A DNA stretch of 14,149 bases from contig CANHLD010000031.1 in the NCBI GenBank assembly GCA_947461325.1, positions 1 through 14,149 on the forward strand, in the 5' to 3' direction. Positions 1 through 7,425 of the stretch are shown here, in pieces. Below the pieces are notes generated by a model that was given only the letters and a program-made list of their open reading frames with translations, was not told the DNA's origin and made no database searches. How positions within the stretch are numbered: the first letter of the stretch is position 1; every line of letters begins with the position of its first letter. The stretch comes from Comamonadaceae bacterium. GTDB taxonomy: Bacteria > Pseudomonadota > Gammaproteobacteria > Burkholderiales > Burkholderiaceae_C. The translations under genes were made by a program, and so were the position numbers.

Positions 1-311
1 ATGCCACTGATACTGCCGATGATGTCGGGCATCACTGCCAGTTGCTCGCAGCCGACGGCGCAGGTTTCCAAAATAGCCGGTGTGAGTTTGAGGCGATCCA
101 GCATGGGGCCGTCCAGACCGCTGGCCTTGGCCTTTTGCAAATCGGTCTGGTTGGCGATGACCAGTGCCTCCGTGTCGCTGCGCAACAAGCGGGCAAGCTC
201 TCGCAAGGCAGCACTTTTGTGGGCGGCGCTTGCTTTGGCCATGACGGCACTGGCGGTTTTGGCCTGTTGCCCCAAGGCCAGCATCAATTCAGGAATGGTG
301 TGTGCGTTCAT
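1..311 (-). CDS. proA: Gamma-glutamyl phosphate reductase (glutamate-5-semialdehyde dehydrogenase), N-terminal part only
   Basis: ProA reduces gamma-glutamyl phosphate to glutamate-5-semialdehyde with NADPH, the second step of proline synthesis, in the cytoplasm. Only the first 103 codons are present; the gene runs off the left edge. The start is the ATG at 311 (MNAHTIPELML). The segment reading AALRELARLLRSDTEAL, then ANQTDLQKAKASGLDGPMLD, RLKLTPAIL and finally MPDIIGSISG, is the typical N-terminal helical and cofactor-domain pattern of ProA. The catalytic cysteine lies further on and is outside the window. The gene follows holA on the same strand after 76 bases, so it is probably the tail of the leuS-lptE-holA operon. 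I see no convincing terminator or separate promoter in the gap. Identification rests on recognised family sequence; the partial length is due to the window edge, not to a break in the gene. Confidence 0.93.
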   Translation of the reverse strand, partial: MNAHTIPELMLALGQQAKTASAVMAKASAAHKSAALRELARLLRSDTEALVIANQTDLQKAKASGLDGPMLDRLKLTPAILETCAVGCEQLAVMPDIIGSISG

Positions 312-387
312 GTGCCGATTTTGGCAGAGAAGACGCCTGTGTCAGAAATAGCCGCTGATGTGAACTGACATCGCCTGCAACTGCTGT

Positions 388-1440
388 TCAGCGCGGGCTG
401 CAAGCCTTGCTCATCATCAGCGCCAAACGCAACACGGCCTGCCAATTGTCGGTCGGCCAAGTGGGCAATTTCATCCCTTTGACGATGCCGTCCACATGAT
501 GCGCACTTTGCAATAAACGGTCGAGCGCGGCTGGTGTCAGGTTCGGCAATATGCGTTCATACAAGCGCTCTTTGCGTCCCCATACCCTTTGCTCGCGCAA
601 CACCTGAGGCAGCGCACGCCCGCCTGCGACCGCGTCCTTGACCCGCTTTAAGCTGCGGATATCCTCTGACAAGGTGTAATTGACCAACACTTCTGACACG
701 CCTTCGGCTTGCAAGCCATCCATCATGCGCTGTACCCGTAAGTGTTGTCCGGCCAACACCGCTTCGCCTAACTTGAACACGTCATACCTGGCCACATTCA
801 ACACGGCGCGCTCTATCTGCTCAAAACTCAATTCGCCCGGCGCATAAAGCAAACCCAGTTTTTGAATTTCTTGGTGTGCGGCCAGCAAATTGCCTTCCAC
901 CCGGTCTGCAAAAAACTGCAGGCTGCGTTGGCCTTCCTCGCCTTCGAGCACCCGTTGCTGTTGTTGCCCCAGACGTTGCGCAATCCAAGCCGGTAAATCG
1001 GCGCGGCTGACGGGTTCGAGTTGAACTGTTGCGCCACTGGCTTCCAAGGCCGTGAACCAGCCGCTGCTTTTGCTGGTTTTGTCCAATCCGGGCAAGGACA
1101 CCAGCAACAAGACCGCATCATTGCCAACCACGCTCTCGGCCAATTGCTGCAAAGCGATGCTGCCTTCTTTGCCTGGTTTGCCGGTCGGTATGCGCAGATC
1201 TAATATAAGTTTGTCAGCGAACAGACTCATGGAAGCTGCAGCGGCTTGCACTTCACCCCAATCAAAATGCGCGCCTGCGACAGTGAAGACTTGACGCTCT
1301 GTGTAACCTTGCTCGCGCGCGGATTGTCGGATGAGGTCCGCCATCTCTTGTTGCAACAAAGGCTCGTCACCATGCAAGGTGTAGAGGCTGCGCACACCTT
1401 TTTGGAGCTGTTCCGGCAAACGGGCGGCGGCGATTTGCAT
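388..1440 (-). CDS. holA: DNA polymerase III delta subunit
   Basis: The delta subunit is the clamp-opening 'wrench' of the DnaX clamp loader and helps load the beta sliding clamp onto primed DNA. The 350-residue product matches the usual length (E. coli about 343). Recognisable features are the opening LYTLHGDEPLLQQEM, the central FADRVEGNLLAAHQEIQKL with LLYAPGELSFEQIERAV (lid and helical domain), and a C-terminal collar-type helical domain with VKGMKLPTWPTDNWQAVLRL. As usual for delta, no functional Walker A P-loop is visible. The ATG at 1440 lies 9 bases after the lptE stop, without a strong Shine-Dalgarno, which suggests translational coupling. The lptE-holA pairing downstream of leuS is a standard proteobacterial arrangement and supports the call. 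Confidence 0.95.
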   Translation of the reverse strand: MQIAAARLPEQLQKGVRSLYTLHGDEPLLQQEMADLIRQSAREQGYTERQVFTVAGAHFDWGEVQAAAASMSLFADKLILDLRIPTGKPGKEGSIALQQLAESVVGNDAVLLLVSLPGLDKTSKSSGWFTALEASGATVQLEPVSRADLPAWIAQRLGQQQQRVLEGEEGQRSLQFFADRVEGNLLAAHQEIQKLGLLYAPGELSFEQIERAVLNVARYDVFKLGEAVLAGQHLRVQRMMDGLQAEGVSEVLVNYTLSEDIRSLKRVKDAVAGGRALPQVLREQRVWGRKERLYERILPNLTPAALDRLLQSAHHVDGIVKGMKLPTWPTDNWQAVLRLALMMSKACSPR

Positions 1441-1449
1441 GGTCAGGGC

Positions 1450-1998
1450 TCAGGGCAAGCGGGCGACGGAGAGTCTGCGAATCATTTGCTGAACCAGATC
1501 AGATCGCATGTCGCGGTAGAGCAATTGCTCCTCTGACTCTTTGGACAAGGCGGCGGTTTCATTAAAACTGATTTCCCGCTCTTGGACGAGTTCCGCAGAG
1601 GGGATCAAATCAAACCCATCGCGGGTGCGAAGTTTGAAGCGCACACGCAGACGCAAGGTGAACTCTCTCACGGTACCCGTAGATGAGCGGGAGAGAATCA
1701 CTTTTTCCTGCGCCTCTTCCAAGATATCGAGAATCACATCTGCGCGTTCAATCTCGCGCACATCTGTGATGATTTCTATATTGCCCAAGGCTTTGAGATT
1801 GCGCTTGAGCAATTGACCAAACACCGAAGCCTCAGCGATATTGGTGTACATGCTTTTGAACGGCAAGTCCGACGCTTTTCTCAGCTGAAAACCGCAGGCT
1901 GTCATGAATCCAGCACCAGTGACCGCCGTCCCAGCGCGCAAGCATTGGCCTAACCAGTGGCGACGCGATGGATGATCAGGATTGTGTGTAGAGGACAT
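1450..1998 (-). CDS. lptE: LPS-assembly lipoprotein LptE
   Basis: LptE is the outer-membrane lipoprotein that plugs the LptD barrel and helps insert lipopolysaccharide into the outer leaflet. I choose the ATG at 1998 (182 residues), which overlaps the leuS stop by one base (TGATG); a TTG at 2001 inside leuS is less likely. The N-terminus has a basic segment SRRHWLG, a hydrophobic stretch, and a lipobox-like FMTAC with the lipidated Cys near residue 35, followed by GFQLRKASDLPFKSMY, the classic start of mature LptE. The rest shows the alpha/beta LptE fold pattern (ADVILDILEEAQEKVILS, then REFTLRLRVRFKLRTRDG). SRR before the hydrophobic stretch resembles a twin-arginine motif. The position between leuS and holA is the usual one. 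LptD itself is not in the window. Confidence 0.93.
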   Translation of the reverse strand: MSSTHNPDHPSRRHWLGQCLRAGTAVTGAGFMTACGFQLRKASDLPFKSMYTNIAEASVFGQLLKRNLKALGNIEIITDVREIERADVILDILEEAQEKVILSRSSTGTVREFTLRLRVRFKLRTRDGFDLIPSAELVQEREISFNETAALSKESEEQLLYRDMRSDLVQQMIRRLSVARLP

Positions 1999-4898
1999 CA
2001 AATCACCAGGTTGACAAGTCGACCGGGCACCACAATGATTTTTTTCACTGCCGCCCCTTGTGCTTGTTTTTGGAATGCTTCGCTGGCCAGCGCCGCCTGC
2101 TCGATGGCCGCTTTGTCGGCGCCCGCGCTGACCACCAAGGAGCCGCGCAATTTGCCGTTGACTTGCAGCATCAATTCGATCTCTTCGCGCACCAGTGCGG
2201 CTTCATTCACTTTAGGCCAATCAACATCAAGCAAGCTGCCAAGGGTGTTTTCGAAGCCCAAGTCTTGCCACAGATGAAAAGCAATGTGCGGGCACACCGG
2301 GTAGAGCACGCGCAACAAAATGGATACACATTCCGCCAATGCCGCGCCATCTTCTGAACTGTCGCTCAATGAAGCGTCTTCCAAGGTGTTGAGCATTTTC
2401 ATGACGGCCGACACCACGGTGTTGTATTGCATGCGCTCGTAGTCGTAATTCGCCTGCTTGAGCACGGTATGAATATCAAGCCGCAACGCTTTAGCAGCCT
2501 TGCCGAACTCAACCGCCTGGCTGCGGTCTACCGTCATGCCTGTGGCAATGACAGCGCGGTGCTTGTGCGCAAAATTCCAAACCCGCCGTAAAAACCGGTA
2601 ACTGCCTTCCACCGCTGAATCGTTCCACTCGAGTGTGGCTTCGGGTGGCGCGGTGAACATGGTGTACAGACGCGCCGTATCAGCGCCATAGCGCTCGATC
2701 AGGTCTTGCGGATCGACACCGTTGTTTTTGCTTTTGCTCATGGTGCCCACGCCTTCATAGACGATGGGTGTGCCAGCAGGTAGATGGCCTTTGGCTTCTT
2801 TCAGCACCGCGCCCATGACTTTGCCGCTCGCGTCATGCTGGTCTTGCACCTCGTGCGGCCAAAAATACTCGATGCCGCCCTTTTCACCTTTGCGCGAGTA
2901 AATGTGGTTGAGCACCATGCCTTGGGTCAGCAGTTTGGTGAACGGTTCATCCACTTTCACCAAACCTAAATCCCGCATCACCTTGGTCCAAAACCTCGCG
3001 TACAACAAATGCAAAATCGCGTGTTCAATGCCGCCTATGTACTGGTCCATGCCGCTGCCACCAACAGTCACGCCTTCTTGGCGCATCCAATAGTCGGTGC
3101 CGTCTGCCACCATCTTGTCGGTATTGGTCGGGTCGCAATAGCGCATGTAGTACCAACTCGAATCGACAAACGTGTCCATGGTGTCGGTTTCGCGCCGCGC
3201 CGGTTTGCCGCAGGTCGGACAGACCACGCCTTTGTGAAATCCCTCGTGCTTGTGCAGAGGGTTGCCTGAGCCGTCGGGAATACAGTCTTGCGGCAACACC
3301 ACCGGCAGGTCTTTTTCAGGCACGGGCACGGCGCCGTGTTCATCGCAATGGATGATAGGAATCGGTGTGCCCCAGTAACGCTGGCGACTCACACCCCAGT
3401 CGCGCAAACGCCAGGTGATTTTTTTCTCACCCAGGTTTTTCGCTGCGAGTAACTCTGCGACTTTGCTTACCGATTGCTTGAAACGTAAACCGTCCAACGC
3501 GCCGGAGTTGATGCAAACACCGTCTTTAGTGGCATACCACTCTTTCCACATTTGGTGGTCAAAGGCATCAGCGCCTGCGTGTACGCCGGACTCCTCATGC
3601 GGCAAGCCAAAATCGTCGCCCGGCGCACCCGCAGTCACTGTTGACGTAGAAGCGCCAGATGCGGAGACTGCTTTCGGCGAGGAGTCGGAGCCTGCGACAG
3701 ACGAGCCGGGGGGAGTCTGCGCAGCAGCAGTATCAACCGGCCCGACAACCTGCTTGATCACCAACTTGTACTTCAACGCAAACGCGAAATCCCGCTCATC
3801 ATGCGCCGGTACACCCATGACAGCGCCGTCGCCATAACTCATCAACACATAGTTGCCGATCCACACCGCCACTTGCTCGCCCGTCAACGGATGCGTCACC
3901 TTCAGACCGGTGTCCATGCCCACCTTGTCCTTCAATGCCAACTCGGCCTCGGTGGTACCACCGGCTTTGCATTCCTCAATGAAGGCCGCCAGTTTGGAAT
4001 TGCCAACGGCGGCATGCAGCGCCAGCGGATGCTCGGGCGCCACCGCGCAAAACGTCACGCCCATGATGGTGTCTGCACGTGTGGTGAACACATACATGCG
4101 GCCGTCTTGTATCAACTGACCACTGGCATCCCGAATATCGTGCGTGAACGCAAACCGCACACCCTCGGATTTGCCAATCCAGTTTTCCTGCATCAATCGC
4201 ACCTTGTCCGGCCAGCCGTTCAACGTGGCCTTGGGGTTGCCGATTTGCACATGGTCAAGCAGCTCTTGGGCGTAATCGGTGATCTTCAAATAGTAGCCAG
4301 GAATCTCTCGCTTTTCCACCACCGCGCCCGTGCGCCAGCCTTTGCCGTCAATCACTTGCTCATTGGCCAACACGGTCTGGTCCACTGGGTCCCAGTTCAC
4401 CACTTGCGTCTTGCGGTAAGCAATGCCTTTTTCCAGCATTTTCAAAAACAGCCACTGGTTCCATTTGTAATAACTCGCATCGCAGGTGGCGACTTCTCGC
4501 GACCAGTCGATGGCCAGGCCCATGGCCTGCATTTGCAGCTTCATGTAGGCGATGTTCTCGTAGGTCCACTTGGCCGGCGGCACGCCGTTTTTAAGCGCCG
4601 CGTTTTCAGCCGGCAAACCAAATGCATCCCAACCCATGGGCATGAGCACGTTGTAGCCCTTCATGCGCAAATGCCTTGTCAGCATGTCGTTGATGGTGTA
4701 GTTGCGCACATGGCCCATGTGCAATTTGCCGCTGGGGTAAGGCAGCATGGAGCAGGCGTAATACTTGGGGCGCGACTTGTCTTCTGTGACGCGGTAGACG
4801 TCTGATTGAATCCAAGCGGCTTGCACAGCCTTTTCTAGGCTCGAGGCCTGGTAATCGCCGCTGCTGGCGCTGTCGGTGTGAGATAAATTCTGTTGCAT
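1998..4898 (-). CDS. leuS: Leucyl-tRNA synthetase, with extra insertions
   Basis: LeuRS attaches leucine to tRNA-Leu and proofreads mischarged tRNA. The product has 966 residues from the ATG at 4898, about 100 more than E. coli LeuRS (860). A TTG at 4907 would add three residues and is less likely. Visible in order are the HIGH-type motif HMGH at about 60-63; the CP1 editing domain with TTRADTIMGVTF (about 272) and GVPAHDERDFAFA (about 362); WRLRDWGVSRQRYWGTPIP (about 496); a partial zinc-type knuckle VVCPTCGK (about 558); MDTFVDSSWYY; DQYIGGIEHAILHLLYARFW; and the second signature as TMSKSKNNG (about 719), where Thr replaces the first Lys of KMSKS while the catalytic second Lys remains. A low-complexity Ser/Ala/Thr/Pro/Gly stretch at about 390-430 accounts for much of the extra length. 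The reading frame is intact and the ORF appears functional. Confidence 0.96.
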   Translation of the reverse strand: MQQNLSHTDSASSGDYQASSLEKAVQAAWIQSDVYRVTEDKSRPKYYACSMLPYPSGKLHMGHVRNYTINDMLTRHLRMKGYNVLMPMGWDAFGLPAENAALKNGVPPAKWTYENIAYMKLQMQAMGLAIDWSREVATCDASYYKWNQWLFLKMLEKGIAYRKTQVVNWDPVDQTVLANEQVIDGKGWRTGAVVEKREIPGYYLKITDYAQELLDHVQIGNPKATLNGWPDKVRLMQENWIGKSEGVRFAFTHDIRDASGQLIQDGRMYVFTTRADTIMGVTFCAVAPEHPLALHAAVGNSKLAAFIEECKAGGTTEAELALKDKVGMDTGLKVTHPLTGEQVAVWIGNYVLMSYGDGAVMGVPAHDERDFAFALKYKLVIKQVVGPVDTAAAQTPPGSSVAGSDSSPKAVSASGASTSTVTAGAPGDDFGLPHEESGVHAGADAFDHQMWKEWYATKDGVCINSGALDGLRFKQSVSKVAELLAAKNLGEKKITWRLRDWGVSRQRYWGTPIPIIHCDEHGAVPVPEKDLPVVLPQDCIPDGSGNPLHKHEGFHKGVVCPTCGKPARRETDTMDTFVDSSWYYMRYCDPTNTDKMVADGTDYWMRQEGVTVGGSGMDQYIGGIEHAILHLLYARFWTKVMRDLGLVKVDEPFTKLLTQGMVLNHIYSRKGEKGGIEYFWPHEVQDQHDASGKVMGAVLKEAKGHLPAGTPIVYEGVGTMSKSKNNGVDPQDLIERYGADTARLYTMFTAPPEATLEWNDSAVEGSYRFLRRVWNFAHKHRAVIATGMTVDRSQAVEFGKAAKALRLDIHTVLKQANYDYERMQYNTVVSAVMKMLNTLEDASLSDSSEDGAALAECVSILLRVLYPVCPHIAFHLWQDLGFENTLGSLLDVDWPKVNEAALVREEIELMLQVNGKLRGSLVVSAGADKAAIEQAALASEAFQKQAQGAAVKKIIVVPGRLVNLVI
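3609..3731 (-). other. Low-complexity insertion inside LeuRS, near the end of the editing domain
   Basis: Residues about 390-430 of LeuRS are dominated by Ser, Ala, Thr, Gly and Pro (for example SSPKAVSASGASTSTVTAG). They sit between the conserved editing-domain motif HDERDFAFALKY and the return strand leading to WRLRDWGVSRQRYWG. In E. coli LeuRS only a short stretch joins these points. The insertion keeps the frame and has a linker-like composition. I infer a flexible surface loop; I do not know of a function. Confidence 0.7.
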
Positions 4899-4939
4899 GG
4901 GGCTCAATAAGAAACCCCGTGCGCGCTCAGTTGCGCGCA
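4899..4939 (-). promoter_or_regulatory. Hairpin pair in the exbD-leuS junction
   Basis: The exbD stop codon (4927-4929) lies in the 6-base loop of a 7-base-pair stem (TGCGCGC with GCGCGCA, 4920-4926 and 4933-4939). It is followed on the minus strand by GGGGTTTCTTATT and then CCCC just before the leuS ATG; GGGG (minus strand, 4918-4915) and CCCC (4902-4899) could form a second weak stem. There is no continuous U-tract, so this is not a clear terminator. It could act as an attenuator, an mRNA stabiliser or a translation-level element for leuS. It may also be chance in GC-rich DNA. Confidence 0.35.
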
Positions 4940-5379
4940 GGCGGGGAGTTAGGTGGGATTTTAGGCGCAGCCGACTGCACAGCCAGCGACACGCTGCGCA
5001 ACTCGGATTTTTGTATTTCCGCCATCACTTCGGCCACTTTCCCATAGGGCACGGTTTTGTCGACCTTCAACTGCACTTCGCTGGCTTGCGCCGCTTGGGC
5101 GCGCAAGCTGAGCGCGGCCGCCAATTGTTCCACCGGCATGGCTTGCGCATCGACAGTGAGTTTCCCGGCACTGTCCAAAGCCACTTCGATTTGCGCCGGA
5201 TTCACGGGCGAGGTTGCGACATCGGCCTGCGGTAAATCCATGTGCAACGCCCCCGTCATCAAAGGCGCGGCGATGATGAAAATCACCAGCAGTACCAGCA
5301 TCACATCCACCAAGGGTGTGACGTTGATGTCCCCCATGGGTGTGTGCGTGTTGCGTTTTTCAAATTCACCGAAAGCCAT
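4927..5379 (-). CDS. exbD: Biopolymer transport protein of the ExbD/TolR family
   Basis: ExbD/TolR subunits form a proton-driven inner-membrane motor with ExbB/TolQ that energises outer-membrane transport (through TonB) or envelope constriction (through TolA). The 150-residue product has a short cytoplasmic N-terminus (FEKRNTHTPMGDINVTPLVD), one membrane helix at about 23-43, and a periplasmic domain ending in the KTVPYGKVAEVMAEIQKS motif characteristic of the family. Asp25 in LVDVMLVLLVIF corresponds to the essential proton-carrying Asp of ExbD. The Pro-rich tail (PKIPPNSPPARN) is variable. The start ATG at 5379 lies 9 bases after the exbB stop. Whether it works as ExbD or TolR cannot be settled from sequence, because neither tonB nor tolA/tolB is adjacent; the family is certain. 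Confidence 0.9.
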   Translation of the reverse strand: MAFGEFEKRNTHTPMGDINVTPLVDVMLVLLVIFIIAAPLMTGALHMDLPQADVATSPVNPAQIEVALDSAGKLTVDAQAMPVEQLAAALSLRAQAAQASEVQLKVDKTVPYGKVAEVMAEIQKSELRSVSLAVQSAAPKIPPNSPPARN

Positions 5380-5388
5380 GTTTACTGC

Positions 5389-6042
5389 TCAAGCTTGTCG
5401 GTTTGTCAGACCGGGCGCCAAGGCACGCAAGTCATAGGCCAAACCTTCTAGCTCGGCATCCAAGCGGGCCAAGCGCCGCCCCATCAGGTTGTAAGCCATG
5501 ACCGCAGGAATGGCCACAGCCAAACCTGCCGCAGTCATGACCAGGGCTTCCCCGACGGGTTGCGCGACTTTGTCTAAGGTGTATTGACCGGCCACCGCGA
5601 GGTTGGAGAGCGCGTGAAAAATGCCCCACACCGTACCCAGCAAACCGACGAACGGGGCTGTGGCACCAATGGTGGCCAACATGTCTTGCCCCCATTGCAA
5701 ACGCGCACGAATGGCTTGCAATGCTTCGCGCAAATGCCGCGTCAACTGGTCTTCAAGTCCTGCCAAAGCCGCCAACCCGTTGTTTGGCGCATGGCTGATC
5801 GCTTGCAACAAAGGCAAAAACAGGGAATGCCTGTCAGCCTGCATCCAATTCGCTTGCGCTTGCCTCCAGTCAGAAGCCTGCCAAAACAAAGCTTTGCACA
5901 CCGCCAAGTCCTTGATTGAGGAATGCAACAGCCAGCTTTTATAAAGAATAACCACCCAACTGGCGACAGACATGCAAAGCAGCAACAAAGTGACCGCGAG
6001 ACTCACGCCATCGGACTGCGCCAAAGTGGCTGTCAAGTTCAT
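5389..6042 (-). CDS. exbB: MotA/TolQ/ExbB proton channel family protein
   Basis: This is the multi-helix stator subunit that partners the ExbD/TolR protein encoded directly downstream. The 217-residue product shows a first membrane helix at about 14-36 (VSLAVTLLLLCMSVASWVVILY), a long cytoplasmic helical region including DQLTRHLREALQAIRARLQ, then two more membrane helices at about 122-148 (IGATAPFVGLLGTVWGI) and 163-186 (GEALVMTAAGLAVAIPAVMAY). Thr137, Glu165 and Thr170 have the same spacing as the functional Thr148, Glu176 and Thr181 of E. coli ExbB, so the proton path looks intact. The ATG at 6042 overlaps the dapB stop by four bases (ATGA), indicating translational coupling. Family membership is sure; ExbB versus TolQ is inferred from its place between dapB and exbD. 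Confidence 0.92.
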   Translation of the reverse strand: MNLTATLAQSDGVSLAVTLLLLCMSVASWVVILYKSWLLHSSIKDLAVCKALFWQASDWRQAQANWMQADRHSLFLPLLQAISHAPNNGLAALAGLEDQLTRHLREALQAIRARLQWGQDMLATIGATAPFVGLLGTVWGIFHALSNLAVAGQYTLDKVAQPVGEALVMTAAGLAVAIPAVMAYNLMGRRLARLDAELEGLAYDLRALAPGLTNRQA

Positions 6043-6881
6043 GCGCTGTGACCTGACTGGTTCAAGCCGAGGACATCAAACATATCGAACAAACCGCTGC
6101 GCTGTTGGGCGAGAAAACGCACCGCGCGCAAACTGCCTTGGGCGTAGGTGCTGCGGCTGGCAGATTTGTGCGTGATTTCTATGCGCTCACCTTCGGTGGC
6201 AAACATCACCGTGTGGTCGCCCACAATATCGCCGCCACGGATGGTTGAAAAACCGATGCTGCCCGGCACGCGCTCGCCGGTGTGTCCATAACGTTCATAG
6301 ACGGCGCAGTCTTTCAATTGACGACCTTGCGCATCCGCGATGACTTCGCCCATTTTCAATGCAGTGCCAGAGGGCGCATCGACTTTGTGCTTGTGGTGTG
6401 CTTCGATGATTTCAATGTCATAGCCGTCACTCAGCGCTTTGGCCGCCATTTGCAGCAACTTGAGCGTGACATTCACACCCACGCTCATATTGGGCGCCAT
6501 GACAATGCCAATGTCGCGACTGGCCGCTTTGATCTCGGCTTTTTGCGCGTCAGAAAACCCAGTGGTGCCAATGACCATTTGCACGCCAAGTTGACGACAT
6601 ACCGCCAAATGTTGCATGCTGCCCTCGGGCCGGGTGAAATCGATCAAGACTTGCGCATGCTGGAGTCCGGCTTGCATATCGGAAGTAATCAATACACCGG
6701 CCGGTTGACCCAGAAAAGCAGCCGCATCGGCGCCAAGTTGCGGATTGCCCGGTATGTCCAATGCACCACTGAGCCTGGTGTCCTCAGCCAGCGTGACCGC
6801 TTCAATCAACATGCGTCCCATTCGACCAGTGGCACCGGCAATGGCGATTCGGCGATGGGTGCTGTCAGTGGAAGTAGTCAT
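6039..6881 (-). CDS. dapB: 4-hydroxy-tetrahydrodipicolinate reductase
   Basis: DapB reduces the dihydrodipicolinate-level intermediate with NAD(P)H in lysine and diaminopimelate synthesis, supplying both protein and peptidoglycan. The 280-residue product (E. coli 273) has the nucleotide-binding motif IAGATGRMGRM at about 14-24, VLIDFTRPEGSM at about 78-89, GTTGFSDAQ at about 105-113, APNMSVGVNV at about 129-138, and the family signature EAHHKHKVDAPSGTAL at about 160-175. That signature contains the catalytic-type His162 and Lys166. The sequence GSIGFSTIRGGDIVGDHTV follows at about 207-225. The start is the ATG at 6881, 10 bases after the bamE stop. It is the second gene of the bamE-led operon and overlaps exbB by four bases. 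Confidence 0.97.
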   Translation of the reverse strand: MTTSTDSTHRRIAIAGATGRMGRMLIEAVTLAEDTRLSGALDIPGNPQLGADAAAFLGQPAGVLITSDMQAGLQHAQVLIDFTRPEGSMQHLAVCRQLGVQMVIGTTGFSDAQKAEIKAASRDIGIVMAPNMSVGVNVTLKLLQMAAKALSDGYDIEIIEAHHKHKVDAPSGTALKMGEVIADAQGRQLKDCAVYERYGHTGERVPGSIGFSTIRGGDIVGDHTVMFATEGERIEITHKSASRSTYAQGSLRAVRFLAQQRSGLFDMFDVLGLNQSGHSA

Positions 6882-6891
6882 GGCGGTGGTT

Positions 6892-7425
6892 CTATCGGGC
6901 GGGAGATTCCAGCGGCGGGTACTGCTTGCGCTGAGAGTTGTTCTCCACCACCGGTTCGATCGGTGTCGACGGTGGTGAAGATTGACGGAATTTTTCTAGC
7001 TCTTGCGGCGTGGCTTGCAAGCGCGGTGCTGTTTGCCTTTCTTCAGGCACAGAAATACGTTCTGCAAATTCAGCTTCACTGGGCAACTCTTCCGCCTCTA
7101 CTTTGATGAAAACCTCATTTTGAAAGAACACGGACAATTTGCGTTGCTGTGGCGGGGTGCCTTTGCGGCGAATGGTGAAAGCATAGTCCCAACGGTCCGC
7201 ATGAAACACACTGGCGATTAAAGGGGTACCCAAAATGTCCTTGACCTGGTTGCGGGTCATGCCTGGGCGCAAAGCCTGCACTTGTTCTTTGGATACAAAA
7301 TTGCCTTGCACCACTTCAATTCGATAGGGTGTGACTTTGCGTATGGCGCGGGCCACTGGATCATCCACAATGGCACAGGCTGTCAACAAAGACAAAAGCA
7401 GAATCAGACCGCAGCTGCGCGCCAT
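6892..7425 (-). CDS. bamE: Outer membrane assembly lipoprotein BamE (SmpA/OmlA)
   Basis: BamE is a small lipoprotein of the BAM complex, which folds beta-barrel proteins into the outer membrane. I choose the ATG at 7425 (177 residues) because it directly begins a good lipoprotein signal, MARSCGLILLLSLLTAC, with lipidated Cys17. ATGs at 7473 and 7446 would put a poor leader in front and run into the fur control region. The mature domain shows the BamE hallmarks VVQGNFVSKEQVQALRPGMT at about 38-57, QVKDILGTPLI at about 60-70 and DRWDYAFTIRRKG at about 77-89. After residue 111 there is a Pro/Glu/Gln-rich tail of about 65 residues not present in E. coli BamE (113 residues), probably disordered. 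It is the first gene of the operon and divergent from fur, a common betaproteobacterial arrangement. Confidence 0.94.
   Translation of the reverse strand: MARSCGLILLLSLLTACAIVDDPVARAIRKVTPYRIEVVQGNFVSKEQVQALRPGMTRNQVKDILGTPLIASVFHADRWDYAFTIRRKGTPPQQRKLSVFFQNEVFIKVEAEELPSEAEFAERISVPEERQTAPRLQATPQELEKFRQSSPPSTPIEPVVENNSQRKQYPPLESPAR

Noticed and set aside
3801..4805. 334-residue open frame on the plus strand, antisense to leuS
   Set aside because: It lies wholly inside leuS, has a His/Gln-rich composition unlike a folded protein and no ribosome site; it is an antisense shadow of the leuS codon pattern.
6282..7106. 274-residue open frame on the plus strand across dapB and bamE
   Set aside because: It is antisense to two clear genes, crosses their boundary and shows no recognisable domain.
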